A stretch of 45,022 nucleotides of DNA from RPQK01 sp041946865 (lineage in GTDB: Bacteria; Acidobacteriota; UBA6911; RPQK01): NCBI GenBank assembly GCA_041946865.1, contig JBHGBF010000010.1:1-45022 (forward strand). Reading direction: 5' to 3'. The notes beneath the pieces are model-generated. The model searched no databases. It was not told where the DNA came from and saw nothing but the letters and a program-made list of their open reading frames with translations. A program made the position numbers and the translations under genes. Positions 22,954 through 32,400 of this stretch are shown one piece after another; the stretch's first letter is position 1, and each line of letters opens with the position of its first letter.

Positions 22954-25900
22954 TCAGGCGGGTTCGCCTGCGATCCATCCCCCGGTCATCCTGCCGCCGG
23001 CGCCGCCGGTCCCGAAGATGTCGGGAAACTGAAGAATCTGCTCCTGCAGGCTTCGGTCATACCTGATGACCACAACACGATAACCACGATTCAGCAATTC
23101 CCGGCGAATCTCGGCGTCCGACCTCGCCTGAACCGGATCGTCATGAACCGAGCCGTCACAGAAGATGCACACATTGGGCCTGTAGAAAAAGTCGGGAAGG
23201 CATCGCGGCGTCTCGATGGGCTTTTGTGCTTCATCGGGCAACCGGTGGCGACCGGCCGCCAGCGCACCCAGAAAATCGCGTTCCAGATTCGAGCGAGAAT
23301 CTGTCAACGACCGGAGCCACTGGTAATGAGCCGCCCAGTCACGGCCTCCGATGCGGGGCATGGTGAGGCTCGTCGCCAGGTCCAGCAGGGTCTGACGAAT
23401 GCCGTGACGATCCAATTGCATGGCTTCATGCTGGTTGCTGAAGCTCATCAGGCATTCGTAGCAGGCTGCCCGGCATTCCGGTTTCAGGTCATTGCCGTCT
23501 CGATCAAAATGGCAGCGCGCCGTGGCTTCCTCTGCCACTCGAGAAAGCACATCCGCCTCCTCGACGAGACGGCGCAGAACACCGGCGCCGCCTTCCCCAG
23601 CTTCGTAAAACAGAATGGCCCGATGCTGGCCGGCGCCTACCCGCTCGGCAGCCAACTCGGACTCCTCAAGTTGAAAGAACTGTTCGCAGCCACGTTGGAG
23701 CGCGTACTGCAACGTGGCGGCCATCGGATCGCATCGCCACTCGGGCTGCTGGAACCTGATCAACAGCAAATTGTGCGTCCCTGCCACCGAGAGCCTGACA
23801 TTCAGCAGCCGCGGTTGCCGCGGTAAGGCTCGATTCGAAGGGCTGCCGGCTGCCAAGACCTCGCCGCTTTCGAAATCAACGATGAAACCAGGCTGACGGG
23901 CGGCGCGCCAGCCGTGATTCACACGCAAAAGCGTTGCGGCAGGAGCGTAGATCAGGCGAAGCACTGAGGCGCCGCCCACCATCACGTCAGCTTCCTGAAC
24001 ACGGGCAGCTCCGTGTTGCTGGGCGAACTGGAAGCAGGTCTCAAGTTCATACCCGCGTCGCCGGCGTTCCTCTTCGTCGCAGGTAATACGTTCGCGCCGT
24101 CGGACGCGAACGTTAGGCATTTCCAGCAGCCCGGCAAGCAGGCTGTTTTCTCCATCGAATCGCGTCTCGCAGACCGGGCAAAGATCCAGTGTGTTGTCGC
24201 AAAAACCTCCGCAGGTGCGGCACAGCCGTCTTATAATGCGGCGCTCGTCAAGTCCTCCGGGCGGCGCCTGGAAGCTCACGATCTCCCACTTGGCGCCTTC
24301 GTGATACAGGATATTGCCCGGGGCAAACTCCCGCAGCGCAAGAAAGCGCGGCCGCCCAATGAATTCCCCATCATCTCTCGGAATCCAGGCCCGAACCGGC
24401 AGGGCCGGGAAGTTGTAGCCCGGCAGAAAACCTTCGCTAGCCAGGTAGCGGTAAGGATAGAAGTCGCTTTCTTCGCGGCTCGTATCAATCTGCAGAAGCA
24501 GGTTACGCTGTCTCAGGGCTTCCTGTTGTCGCGCTGTCGCCGCAGCTTGCTCGTCCGGACGCCGCGCTCGCAGGAGCGCGTTCTGGGCCTCCAGCAACTG
24601 CCTCGTGGCAGCGCGGTACAACTCTCTCCATCGATCGAAGGCTCGGTCGAATCGCTCTGGCGCGTCATTAAGAACCTGATCGATCCAGGCCTCGGTAAAC
24701 CATCCGGAGGCGGCCAGTATCCCGGTGTCCGAGGCAAGCATGCGTCGCACTTGTTCACGCAATTCGTGGCGGGCCGGTTCACCGAGAAGGATCTGACCGG
24801 CAGCGTTGGTCTGCAAGGGAAGATCATCCGACCGCGTGTCGATAACCTGTTCGATGGATTGCCCGAGCGGCAGGCGGACTCGGGCCAGCCACACCGCATG
24901 CACATGAGCACGCAGCAGCGCCTCATTGGCAAGATCCAGGCGCGGCGGACGTACGCTGCCCGCAACCATCTCTTCCCGCCGCTGGAAGAAATACTGATCA
25001 TGGCTGTTCAGGGCCCCGCAATAAGTAAAGACGATCCCCGGCTGCCCCTGCCTGCCGGCGCGGCCACCCCTTTGCACGTAGTTGGCAGGAGTCGGGGGCA
25101 CGTTGCGTAGATGAACCAGATCCAGGTCGGCGATATCCACGCCCAGTTCCATCGTGGGCGAGCACACCAGGTACGGCAAGCGGCGGCCGACTTCCCGTTC
25201 CTTGAGGGTGTCAGTCGGATCCCATCGAAAACGGCGTTCGCGCCTCTCGCGTTCTCCGGGCCTGACGACCTGAGCCGTGTGCTCTCTGGCTTCTAATGCG
25301 GCCAAGGCGCCCGCAGATTCCCGGTAGAATCGCTGAAAGAAAGCATTAACGGGCGGCGGAGCATTCGAGTATCCTGCCCCGCCCGCACGCCTTGAATAAA
25401 CCGGGTCAGGAGGCGGAGGAGTGCCGTCACCCAGGCGCCAAAGGAGGCACGCGGAATCAAGCTGGTAGAACTCGTGATCGTCGATCGGGTCCAGCCGCAC
25501 GAGAAAGCCCTGACGCACCAGGAGATCGAGGAAGCCGTCAATAAGAGCCGAGAAGTCCTCTTGAGTCCCCAACTGCCGGCACAGAAACTTGCCGAGCGCG
25601 CTTCGCTGGCCGAGACTGAATCCTTCTACCATGCGCCCGGACCGGCCCAGCCTCACAAAGCGGTTCGCCGTCCGAAGTTCCGCGATCTCGGGATCCAGGC
25701 CCCAGAAATCGTTTAAGTGCTGCTCGGAACGCCGCCTCATCTGCTGTTGAGTCGTCTCCTCCAGGCAACGGCTGGAGATGGCAAGCTTCCTCCGGAAGTG
25801 ATCCAACACGGCACGCGTCAGAAATTCTCTCTCGGCAGGTGAAAAAGCCGCGACAGCCGGATGGAAACTCCAGAGCGAAGAGTTCGAACAGACCGTCTCC

Positions 25901-28062
25901 AGCCCGCGATACCCCACGCGCAACAATCCGACGTGTTCCAGATTCGGCTGCACGACCCGCCAGCCGCGCCGCAGATCCTCGTAGAGCCGATACTCGGTAA
26001 GCTCCGTGAAAACCCGCCATACCTCTTGAGCCGCCGGCGACTGCGGATCGAGCTCCGGGTTCCTGGCGATGTCTCGTAAGGTAAGCCCGCAGGAAGCAAC
26101 GACTTCCCGTGCTACGCAGTCGAAAGCGAGTTCCGTGTTGCGCACCAAAGCCGAATGCAGCGCGCAACGAAGCAGAGAGACGTGAATGAAGTCATTGAAA
26201 TGTCCGGCCTGGAGCGAGGCGTCCTGGCGGTTGTCGGTAAACGACAAGAGCTTGTCACGCGCCACGCCGGTCTGCCCGGCAGAGCGCAAGAGTGAGGCAG
26301 CCAGTACAGTGGTGGCGCTGCTCCGCGCTTCGCTCGACAGCGAGGCGAGCTTTCCGAACTCGCGCTCCCGCGCCGTGTAGTACTCGCCACAGTTCAGGCA
26401 CAGCGAGAAGGGAGCCGTCTGCCGCCACATCTTGACAGCGCCCTCGCGTGGGCCCGCGGAATGAACCCCATCAGGCGAAACCCATACCGGTCGAGGGACC
26501 CGGTCGCGCCAGGTCTGAGACAATCTCCCCTTCCGGTCGTACCACTCCTCCGGAATACGGTCTTCGGTCCAGTCATTCTCGGCCGGCGCTAACATGAGGT
26601 AGGCCGAGATGGAATTGTGGTCGGGCGCCTCGGTACCGACCGGATGCGGGAGAAACCGACGGTCTGATTCCTCAACGTGGTAATAATCCTGGCCGCACTG
26701 GCGGCAGAACTTGATGGGGATGAAGATCTTGTCGCCGCCTGCCCGCACTTGCCCGTCCAGCGAGAATTCGCGTCTTTCCAGGGGCTCGAGCGTAGCGTAC
26801 AACGCCCGGCCCTGGCCTATGAACTGATGGAGCTTGAAGGCGAATGCCCGCCCGCCGTCTTCGCGCAGCAATTCTCCGCCGCGATTCAGGATATCGCGCA
26901 GTCGTTCCTCGCATACCGGCCCATCGATGCCTGTGGCTGCCTGCAAACGCGCAGCGGCAGCGGCCAATGTGCAAGGAACCCGGCGCTTCAGACTCCCCGC
27001 GCTGTCTCTTTCAACACCAAACTCCATCTCCGACCAGCGTGCCGAGGCGTTACGGCGGAATTCTTCAACCGTCACCGGCAACGGCCCCCGGACGGCAGCG
27101 GTCAACTCCTCAGCCGAGGGCTCTCCTCCCTCGGTAAAGGTGACCAGCGTTTCCTCGATGACCTGGTCGGGATGGAACGGGTGGCCGAAAATGCGCTGGG
27201 CGAATTCGGCCACCGCCGCCCGCCTCTGCTGGGGGGAGCTGTCTCGGGCAGCGATCATGGTCGCGCTTGTCCCGATCTGCACCAGGTGGCCGCCGGCACA
27301 CCTCTCTTTAAGCCGGCGGATGAGCATGGCCACGTCCGCGCCTTGTCGCCCCCGATAGGTGTGCAGTTCGTCGAATACCAGGAACCGTAATCCCCCGCCG
27401 GCGCGATCCAGGAAGCGCTGATCCTCCGGGCGCACCAGCAAGAGTTCGGCCATGACGTAGTTTGTGAGCAGGATCTGCGGCGGGTGGCGCCGCAAATCCT
27501 CCCGCTCCCTGTCTCGGGTGTCCCCGGTGAATTTGGCAAAGGAGACTGGAAAACGACGCGATGTGCGTCGCTCATAGCCGTCCCGCAGCTCCTTTAGCGC
27601 CTGATACTGCGAGTTCGCAAGCGCGTTCATCGGGTAAACGATCAGGGCCGCAACCCTGTCGTCCGCAGGCGGCTCGCGTAACAGGCTGTCGATGATCGGC
27701 TGGAAGTAGGTCAGGCTCTTGCCGGAACCCGTTCCGCTGGTCACGATGTAGCTTTGTCCCTGCCCTGCCTTTTCCACCGCCTCGACCTGGTGTTGATACA
27801 GCCGGAAGGGCTTTCCGTCCGCGGTCCGGAAAATTCGGGAAGCTTCGACGTGTAAAGAGCCGCGATCCGCCAAATCATCGACGGTGCACGGGCGAGCATA
27901 GGAAGGGCTGACCTGCAACAGAAAGTCCGGCCACAGCCGAGCTTCTTCCATCAAGGCGCGGTCGACGAACTCGCGAGCATGCGCATCGGCCACAGTGAAG
28001 AACGATTGAACAAAATCCCGGTAATCCGAAAGAACCTGCAAATGAAGGCTGAATATGCTCAT
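22954..28062 (-). CDS. Giant DEAD/DEAH helicase with DUF1998-like region and C-terminal nuclease-like domain
   Basis: A 1702-residue superfamily-2 helicase, probably part of an anti-phage system. Walker A SGTGSGKSLTY lies near residue 107 and the DEAH-like box is DELH near 229. GTSATM is motif III and RGGRAGRQGQPG near 997 is motif VI. CxxC pairs (CRQCG, CLNCG) and a ribbon CRTCG...CPVC near 1279 suggest zinc sites. A DUF1998/MZB-like site CYECLMSFSNQHEA lies near 1530. The last 110 residues contain LPDFFY...FCDGSVHDDP and GYRVVVIRYD, resembling Vsr/DUF559-type endonucleases. In DISARM, helicase (DrmA) and DUF1998 (DrmB) are separate proteins, so this looks like a fusion. The start makes an ATGA overlap with hepT. 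Confidence 0.85.
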   Translation of the reverse strand: MSIFSLHLQVLSDYRDFVQSFFTVADAHAREFVDRALMEEARLWPDFLLQVSPSYARPCTVDDLADRGSLHVEASRIFRTADGKPFRLYQHQVEAVEKAGQGQSYIVTSGTGSGKSLTYFQPIIDSLLREPPADDRVAALIVYPMNALANSQYQALKELRDGYERRTSRRFPVSFAKFTGDTRDREREDLRRHPPQILLTNYVMAELLLVRPEDQRFLDRAGGGLRFLVFDELHTYRGRQGADVAMLIRRLKERCAGGHLVQIGTSATMIAARDSSPQQRRAAVAEFAQRIFGHPFHPDQVIEETLVTFTEGGEPSAEELTAAVRGPLPVTVEEFRRNASARWSEMEFGVERDSAGSLKRRVPCTLAAAAARLQAATGIDGPVCEERLRDILNRGGELLREDGGRAFAFKLHQFIGQGRALYATLEPLERREFSLDGQVRAGGDKIFIPIKFCRQCGQDYYHVEESDRRFLPHPVGTEAPDHNSISAYLMLAPAENDWTEDRIPEEWYDRKGRLSQTWRDRVPRPVWVSPDGVHSAGPREGAVKMWRQTAPFSLCLNCGEYYTAREREFGKLASLSSEARSSATTVLAASLLRSAGQTGVARDKLLSFTDNRQDASLQAGHFNDFIHVSLLRCALHSALVRNTELAFDCVAREVVASCGLTLRDIARNPELDPQSPAAQEVWRVFTELTEYRLYEDLRRGWRVVQPNLEHVGLLRVGYRGLETVCSNSSLWSFHPAVAAFSPAEREFLTRAVLDHFRRKLAISSRCLEETTQQQMRRRSEQHLNDFWGLDPEIAELRTANRFVRLGRSGRMVEGFSLGQRSALGKFLCRQLGTQEDFSALIDGFLDLLVRQGFLVRLDPIDDHEFYQLDSACLLWRLGDGTPPPPDPVYSRRAGGAGYSNAPPPVNAFFQRFYRESAGALAALEAREHTAQVVRPGERERRERRFRWDPTDTLKEREVGRRLPYLVCSPTMELGVDIADLDLVHLRNVPPTPANYVQRGGRAGRQGQPGIVFTYCGALNSHDQYFFQRREEMVAGSVRPPRLDLANEALLRAHVHAVWLARVRLPLGQSIEQVIDTRSDDLPLQTNAAGQILLGEPARHELREQVRRMLASDTGILAASGWFTEAWIDQVLNDAPERFDRAFDRWRELYRAATRQLLEAQNALLRARRPDEQAAATARQQEALRQRNLLLQIDTSREESDFYPYRYLASEGFLPGYNFPALPVRAWIPRDDGEFIGRPRFLALREFAPGNILYHEGAKWEIVSFQAPPGGLDERRIIRRLCRTCGGFCDNTLDLCPVCETRFDGENSLLAGLLEMPNVRVRRRERITCDEEERRRRGYELETCFQFAQQHGAARVQEADVMVGGASVLRLIYAPAATLLRVNHGWRAARQPGFIVDFESGEVLAAGSPSNRALPRQPRLLNVRLSVAGTHNLLLIRFQQPEWRCDPMAATLQYALQRGCEQFFQLEESELAAERVGAGQHRAILFYEAGEGGAGVLRRLVEEADVLSRVAEEATARCHFDRDGNDLKPECRAACYECLMSFSNQHEAMQLDRHGIRQTLLDLATSLTMPRIGGRDWAAHYQWLRSLTDSRSNLERDFLGALAAGRHRLPDEAQKPIETPRCLPDFFYRPNVCIFCDGSVHDDPVQARSDAEIRRELLNRGYRVVVIRYDRSLQEQILQFPDIFGTGGAGGRMTGGWIAGEPA

Positions 28063-28391
28063 ACGAATTTCTCCAGCTGAGCTTTGAGCTGGGGCAGGTC
28101 ATGTCGGATGATCTGCCAGATAATCTCGAGATCCAACCCGAAATACTCATGGATAACCCGATTCCGAAGTCCGGCAATCTGATTCCATGGGATATCGGCA
28201 TGCCGCAACGTGAAATCGACCGGCAGCTGTCGAGCCGCTTCGCCGAGCACTTCGAGATTCCGAACCACAGCGTCGATTGTCTTTTCGTCCTGAACGAACG
28301 CCGCCTGGTCGAGCCCAGCGGTGTACACCTCGATTTTTCGGACTGCAACCAGCATTCCCTCCACCAGCAAATCCGGATCTCGTCTAGGCAT
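28059..28391 (-). CDS. hepT: HepT-like toxin (DUF86 family)
   Basis: A 110-residue HEPN-fold protein with the RNase motif R-x4-H-x-Y at R76, H81 and Y83 (RNRVIHEY). In studied MntA-HepT pairs the toxin is a HEPN RNase that the antitoxin silences by adding AMP to the tyrosine of this motif. It overlaps mntA by eight bases and the giant helicase by four, so all three are probably translated together. That overlap suggests the pair belongs to, or guards, the defence operon rather than being an independent insertion. Confidence 0.9.
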   Translation of the reverse strand: MPRRDPDLLVEGMLVAVRKIEVYTAGLDQAAFVQDEKTIDAVVRNLEVLGEAARQLPVDFTLRHADIPWNQIAGLRNRVIHEYFGLDLEIIWQIIRHDLPQLKAQLEKFV

Positions 28392-28674
28392 CGATCAACT
28401 CCCGTTCGATCCGCTTCCAATAACCGGGCCTGATGGCACGGCGGGAGACCAAATCCACCTGCCGCCCTAAGGCTCGTTCGAGCTCTTCCGCCAGCTCGAC
28501 AAAACGCATGCCGATGGATGGATCGACCTCAACCAGCACATCCACATCGCTGTCCTCCCGGGCGTCTCCGCGTGCCCAGGATCCAAACAGCGCGAGGCGA
28601 TGGATCGGATACCGTCGGCCGAGCAACCGGCGCTGCTCCCGCAACGTATGCAAGATTTCTTCTTTCGTGGTCAT
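28384..28674 (-). CDS. mntA: MntA-like minimal nucleotidyltransferase antitoxin
   Basis: A 96-residue minimal nucleotidyltransferase with the catalytic pattern G31-S32-x10-D43-x-D45 (GSWARGDAREDSDVDV) and a third acidic residue near D74. In known pairs it AMPylates HepT. The start at 28674 (MTTKEEIL) is preferred: in-frame sequence upstream of it is rich in proline and glycine and unlike the family. It directly precedes hepT with an eight-base overlap. Confidence 0.9.
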   Translation of the reverse strand: MTTKEEILHTLREQRRLLGRRYPIHRLALFGSWARGDAREDSDVDVLVEVDPSIGMRFVELAEELERALGRQVDLVSRRAIRPGYWKRIERELIDA

Positions 28675-28697
28675 TGCTGAGCCATTCGACGGACTTG

Positions 28698-29063
28698 TCA
28701 CTCGTTTCCAGGAACCTGCCGGCCCTGACGAACCTCCCGGCCGAAGACGGGTCCGAGGCGCTTCAAGTAGTGAGGGCGCGCCGGGCTCGGGCAAACCTCA
28801 ACGAGCAACACGTGCGTCCGGCGCCATGGGGCGATCTCGATTTCCGGCACAACGCGAGGTCGGATGCTGTCCATCACGAGGCCGGCCAGTCTCTCCTCGA
28901 CGGCCGGCACGTCCCGGACCCCTGTCACTCGGCGTGTGCCGTTCTCGACGCCAACCACGAGCACGCCGCCTGCCGTATTGGCGTTCTCGATCGTGTCCTT
29001 TTTAAACTCCACGCCGGAGCTCTCACCGTTCCTGATCAGTTCAAGCAGATCGGTTTTCGTCAT
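28698..29063 (-). pseudogene. Degraded AlbA_2/Schlafen-type ATP-binding gene
   Basis: The 121-residue frame starts like an AlbA_2 domain (MTKTDLLELIRNGESSGVEF), then jumps straight from KKDTIE to NANTAGGVLVVGVENG, missing about 20 residues normally found between these blocks. After PHYLKRLGP the frame loses family resemblance. The next frame over reads AGRFVRAG, close to the usual 'YVRVG' segment, which suggests a frameshift followed by truncation. Intact members are around 400 residues or more. It is probably a remnant; a small expressed protein cannot be excluded. Confidence 0.6.
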
Positions 29064-29112
29064 GGTTCCAAGTTTGCAGAATCCGTATTTCAAACGCCGC
29101 GTCTCAAAGGCA

Positions 29113-29346
29113 TCAAATGTTGGCATTGTGGGTCGCGAAAAAAAACTGTCGGCGACGCTTCTCTTCGCGCATCTTGGGAACGACGCCGTCAGTAATAAAA
29201 CGATTACCCAGATCGTCTTCCGGCTGATCGACAATCAAGGGCCCTTGCGACTCGAGAAGCAGCAGAAGCAAGACGGCGGTGGCTTTTTGTCCCGTAGACA
29301 GTTCCTCCAGCGTCTGCCATTGAACCGGTTGCCCCTCACCGGCCAC
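29113..29346 (-). pseudogene. C-terminal fragment of a TrlF-like SMC/ABC-type ATPase
   Basis: Only the last ATPase blocks remain: the ABC signature LSTGQKATAVLLLLLLE, Walker B GPLIVDQPEDDL, then the EEKRRRQFFFATHNANI stretch with the switch histidine. The frame stops directly after NANI, where intact proteins continue, and an in-frame stop lies just upstream. Full-length relatives are typically 900 or more residues, so this is a gene remnant. Such ATPases occur in defence islands, which fits this position between the methyltransferase and the toxin-antitoxin pair. Confidence 0.75.
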
Positions 29347-29442
29347 GTGCCGTTTTGATGTATGTAGGGAGCTCCATATTCAGCCTTCCAGGAGTCGTTT
29401 CAACTACTGATCGTAGCACATAGCGAAGACAGAAGCGGTTCC

Positions 29443-32400
29443 TTATGAACAATTTCCGGCGGGAGTATCGCTTCTGTTACAGCCCGGGGGAGGATTCAGT
29501 TTGCTTTGGTACGGATTTCCCGAACGCTGCGCGGCGAGCATCTCGTCGTAGATTTCGAGGATGCGCTCCTTTGTTCGATATCGACCGTGGGCCTTCTCGT
29601 CCCTGTCCTTCACGATCGGGAACTGCTCCATGATGTGCTCGACCGCGTGGCGCGGCGTTGGAAAATGCCGAATCAGGCCGGCCAGCTGTTCGGGAGTTTC
29701 GTTTTCGGCCCTTCGCCAGGCCCCGTCTGCCTCAGAGGGGAAGTAAAGGTGGAAGAACGCGGCGTCCAGCTCGCAGCGGATCTCGAAGCGGCGCGCGTCG
29801 TCCCAGGGGAAAGGAGGGCCGTCATAGCCGCAATCGCAAGCGAATTGCCCCAAGTCGTGTGCGGTGTAGATCAGCTCAAGGCTTCGCGCGAGATACCATT
29901 CCAAAGCGTCGGATTTGCTGAGCCAACATTCGGGAGAGAGAAGCGCAAACTGCTTCAGCAGGTTGTAAGTGATATGCGTGCCACCCACTTTTTGCCGCGC
30001 CGCATAGTCTGCAACAAAAGAACTGAGGTTGGCTATGAGGAGAACAAGCATCGATGGTCTGATGCCAGGACAAAAAGCTAAAGGGAAGGTATGCCCGACC
30101 GGTACTTTTGGGCAGACCGAGCTGATAATTGTCCGCTCGTCCGTCGAGCGGCAGATATCCCGCCAGCCCAGGAACCATTTGGGGCTGAAACGGGCCACCA
30201 GTTGGCGGGCCAGGTCCTCCGGGGCATCGAGGTGGCGCTTGATGTCCGAAATGTCTGATTCGGTGAGCGGGAAGTCGCGTTCCAGAGTCGCGGCATGGTC
30301 TTCCGCCTGGCCGGCGCCGAAACACCGGGCTACGAGATGGTTCCACTCGAAGCGGAACGAGGCGAGAAGGTGTTTGTGCGCGGCATCCCTGTTGCCGCGA
30401 TTGAAATCGTAGCCCGCCACCCAGTAGGAGAGCACACGCTGAACGCTCGCTCGGTCCTCTACCTGCAGCGCGAGTGCCAGGGGCTCGGGGCACTTCGGGA
30501 TCGCCGAATCGACGACCTCCTCCCGGACCCAGTAACGTGGTTGAACGACAAACGATGGATCGGCTTTTTGGATGGCGGTTGGGTGAGGCAGGATTCCCAC
30601 GTTGAGCTGGTTCTCGGTCGCGCCTTCATAGGTGGAAAACCGGTGATCAAACTGGTGCAGCATCTTCGCTTCGTAAAGCGGCAAATACCGTTCATGTGGG
30701 CCGACGAAAATGTTTCCCTCCAAGCAGTAGCCTTCCGCCTCGAGATCCGGGGCGGTGCGGAAGTGATGGGAATCGTTGGCCATGTCGAAGAGCCGCTTAA
30801 ATGACAGCCGCCAGGGGTTCGCTTCGGGACCGTCTTCGCTGGTCTCGCGCCAGAGGATCGGGACTCGGCGGTAGATCGCCTTAGTCAGTTCCGCGTCGGC
30901 GCCGCTTCGGGAAACAGGGCAGTTCCCCGTGTTTGGGTTCAGCAACCGGAAATCATCCCTCTTGAGCGCATAGAAACGGTGTGCCTCGCCTAGCTGGGAG
31001 AATCGACGGACGAAAAACGCGATGCGGGTCTGATCGACAGGCCGTTCCGTGCCTGCCAGGGTTATCTTGCAGAATGTTACCCTATGATCAACCGCCGGGA
31101 AGATGAACTCTTCGTTATGAAACCCCACCAGATCAACCAGACGTCGGGTTTTGACGAAGGAACCAAATAAGGCCTTGGTGGTGTCGTCTGTCGCAATGCC
31201 GGTTGGGACGATCAACCCGGCGCGACCCTCCGAACTCGTCAAGACGGAGGCAAGCTCCACAAAAACGGCATAGGTGTTGATATCACCCCGGCCGCCCAGA
31301 GGGAAGCGCCCGCTGTGTCGCATGAATGCGCTTGCCGCGCCTGCGGCCCGGAGCGCCTCTATGAAGCCGGCGTGGAGTTCGGGGTTTGTGTCCGATAGTT
31401 CGCGAATCATTCGGGCCCTCGCGGCCTTCGTCGACGCGTTGGCGATGCGAGCGTCGCGCGCGGCGAAAAATTCCTGCTCCTGGAGCTTTACTCTTTCCCA
31501 GGGAGGATTGGACAGGACCACATCAAATCCTCCGTCCGCGAAGACCTCGGGAAACTCGAGCGGCCAGTGAAAGAAGCGGTTGCGCGACGCCAGGGCGTCA
31601 GCCAGGCCGAGGAGGCGACCGTCGATCGGACGGCCGGAGAGATGGTCCGCCAACTCTCCCGAAGTTATCGCCGGCGCGCCTTCCTGGAGCGGCTGAAAAA
31701 ACGCCGCCGTCCAGAGGTTGCAGGCCTGGTTTTGCCGGTACCAGGCCGGATCGGCGTGGCTTCGCTCGAACTGCTGTTTCTTGCGGCGAATGCTTTCAGG
31801 AGAGTCATCGGCGATCACATCCAGCTCGCGATTCTGACTGCTGAATTTCACCAATGTCTTCTCGGGGTCCCATGCGAAGCCGGTTTGACCTGTGCGCTCT
31901 TCTCGGTTGCGGCGCGCGAGTTCGCGAGCAATGGCCTTGTTGTCGCCTTCGAGCGGCTCGAACGCTTTATCCGGAATTCCGTTCTTCAATGTGGCCAGAT
32001 CGAAGACCCCGACCAGCGAGTCGCCGACCCGGATGCGGTGGTCGAGGAAAGTAAGCGGCTTATCCCCCGTGTGGCTCTCCAGCCAGAGGGCCACACGGCA
32101 GAGGTCCACGGCCAAGGGATTTTTGTCTACACCGTAAATGCAATGCGAGATCACGTCGCGAATCCCGGAACGGACGTGTTCGGGCGCGGGCTCATCTTCG
32201 TTGGTCCGCAACCGGGCGAGTTCCTTGCCCAGCGTTCGCGCTGCGGCCAGGAGGAAATGACCCGAACCGCAGGCCGGATCGCAGACCCGGATGGAAAGAA
32301 GCGCTTTCTCCCGCTGGTTGGGCGCGACGGACAGCTTTTCGCGAACCACCGGCGCCAGGGCCGACTGAATCAGTTCATGCACCAACTGCGGCGGTGTGTA

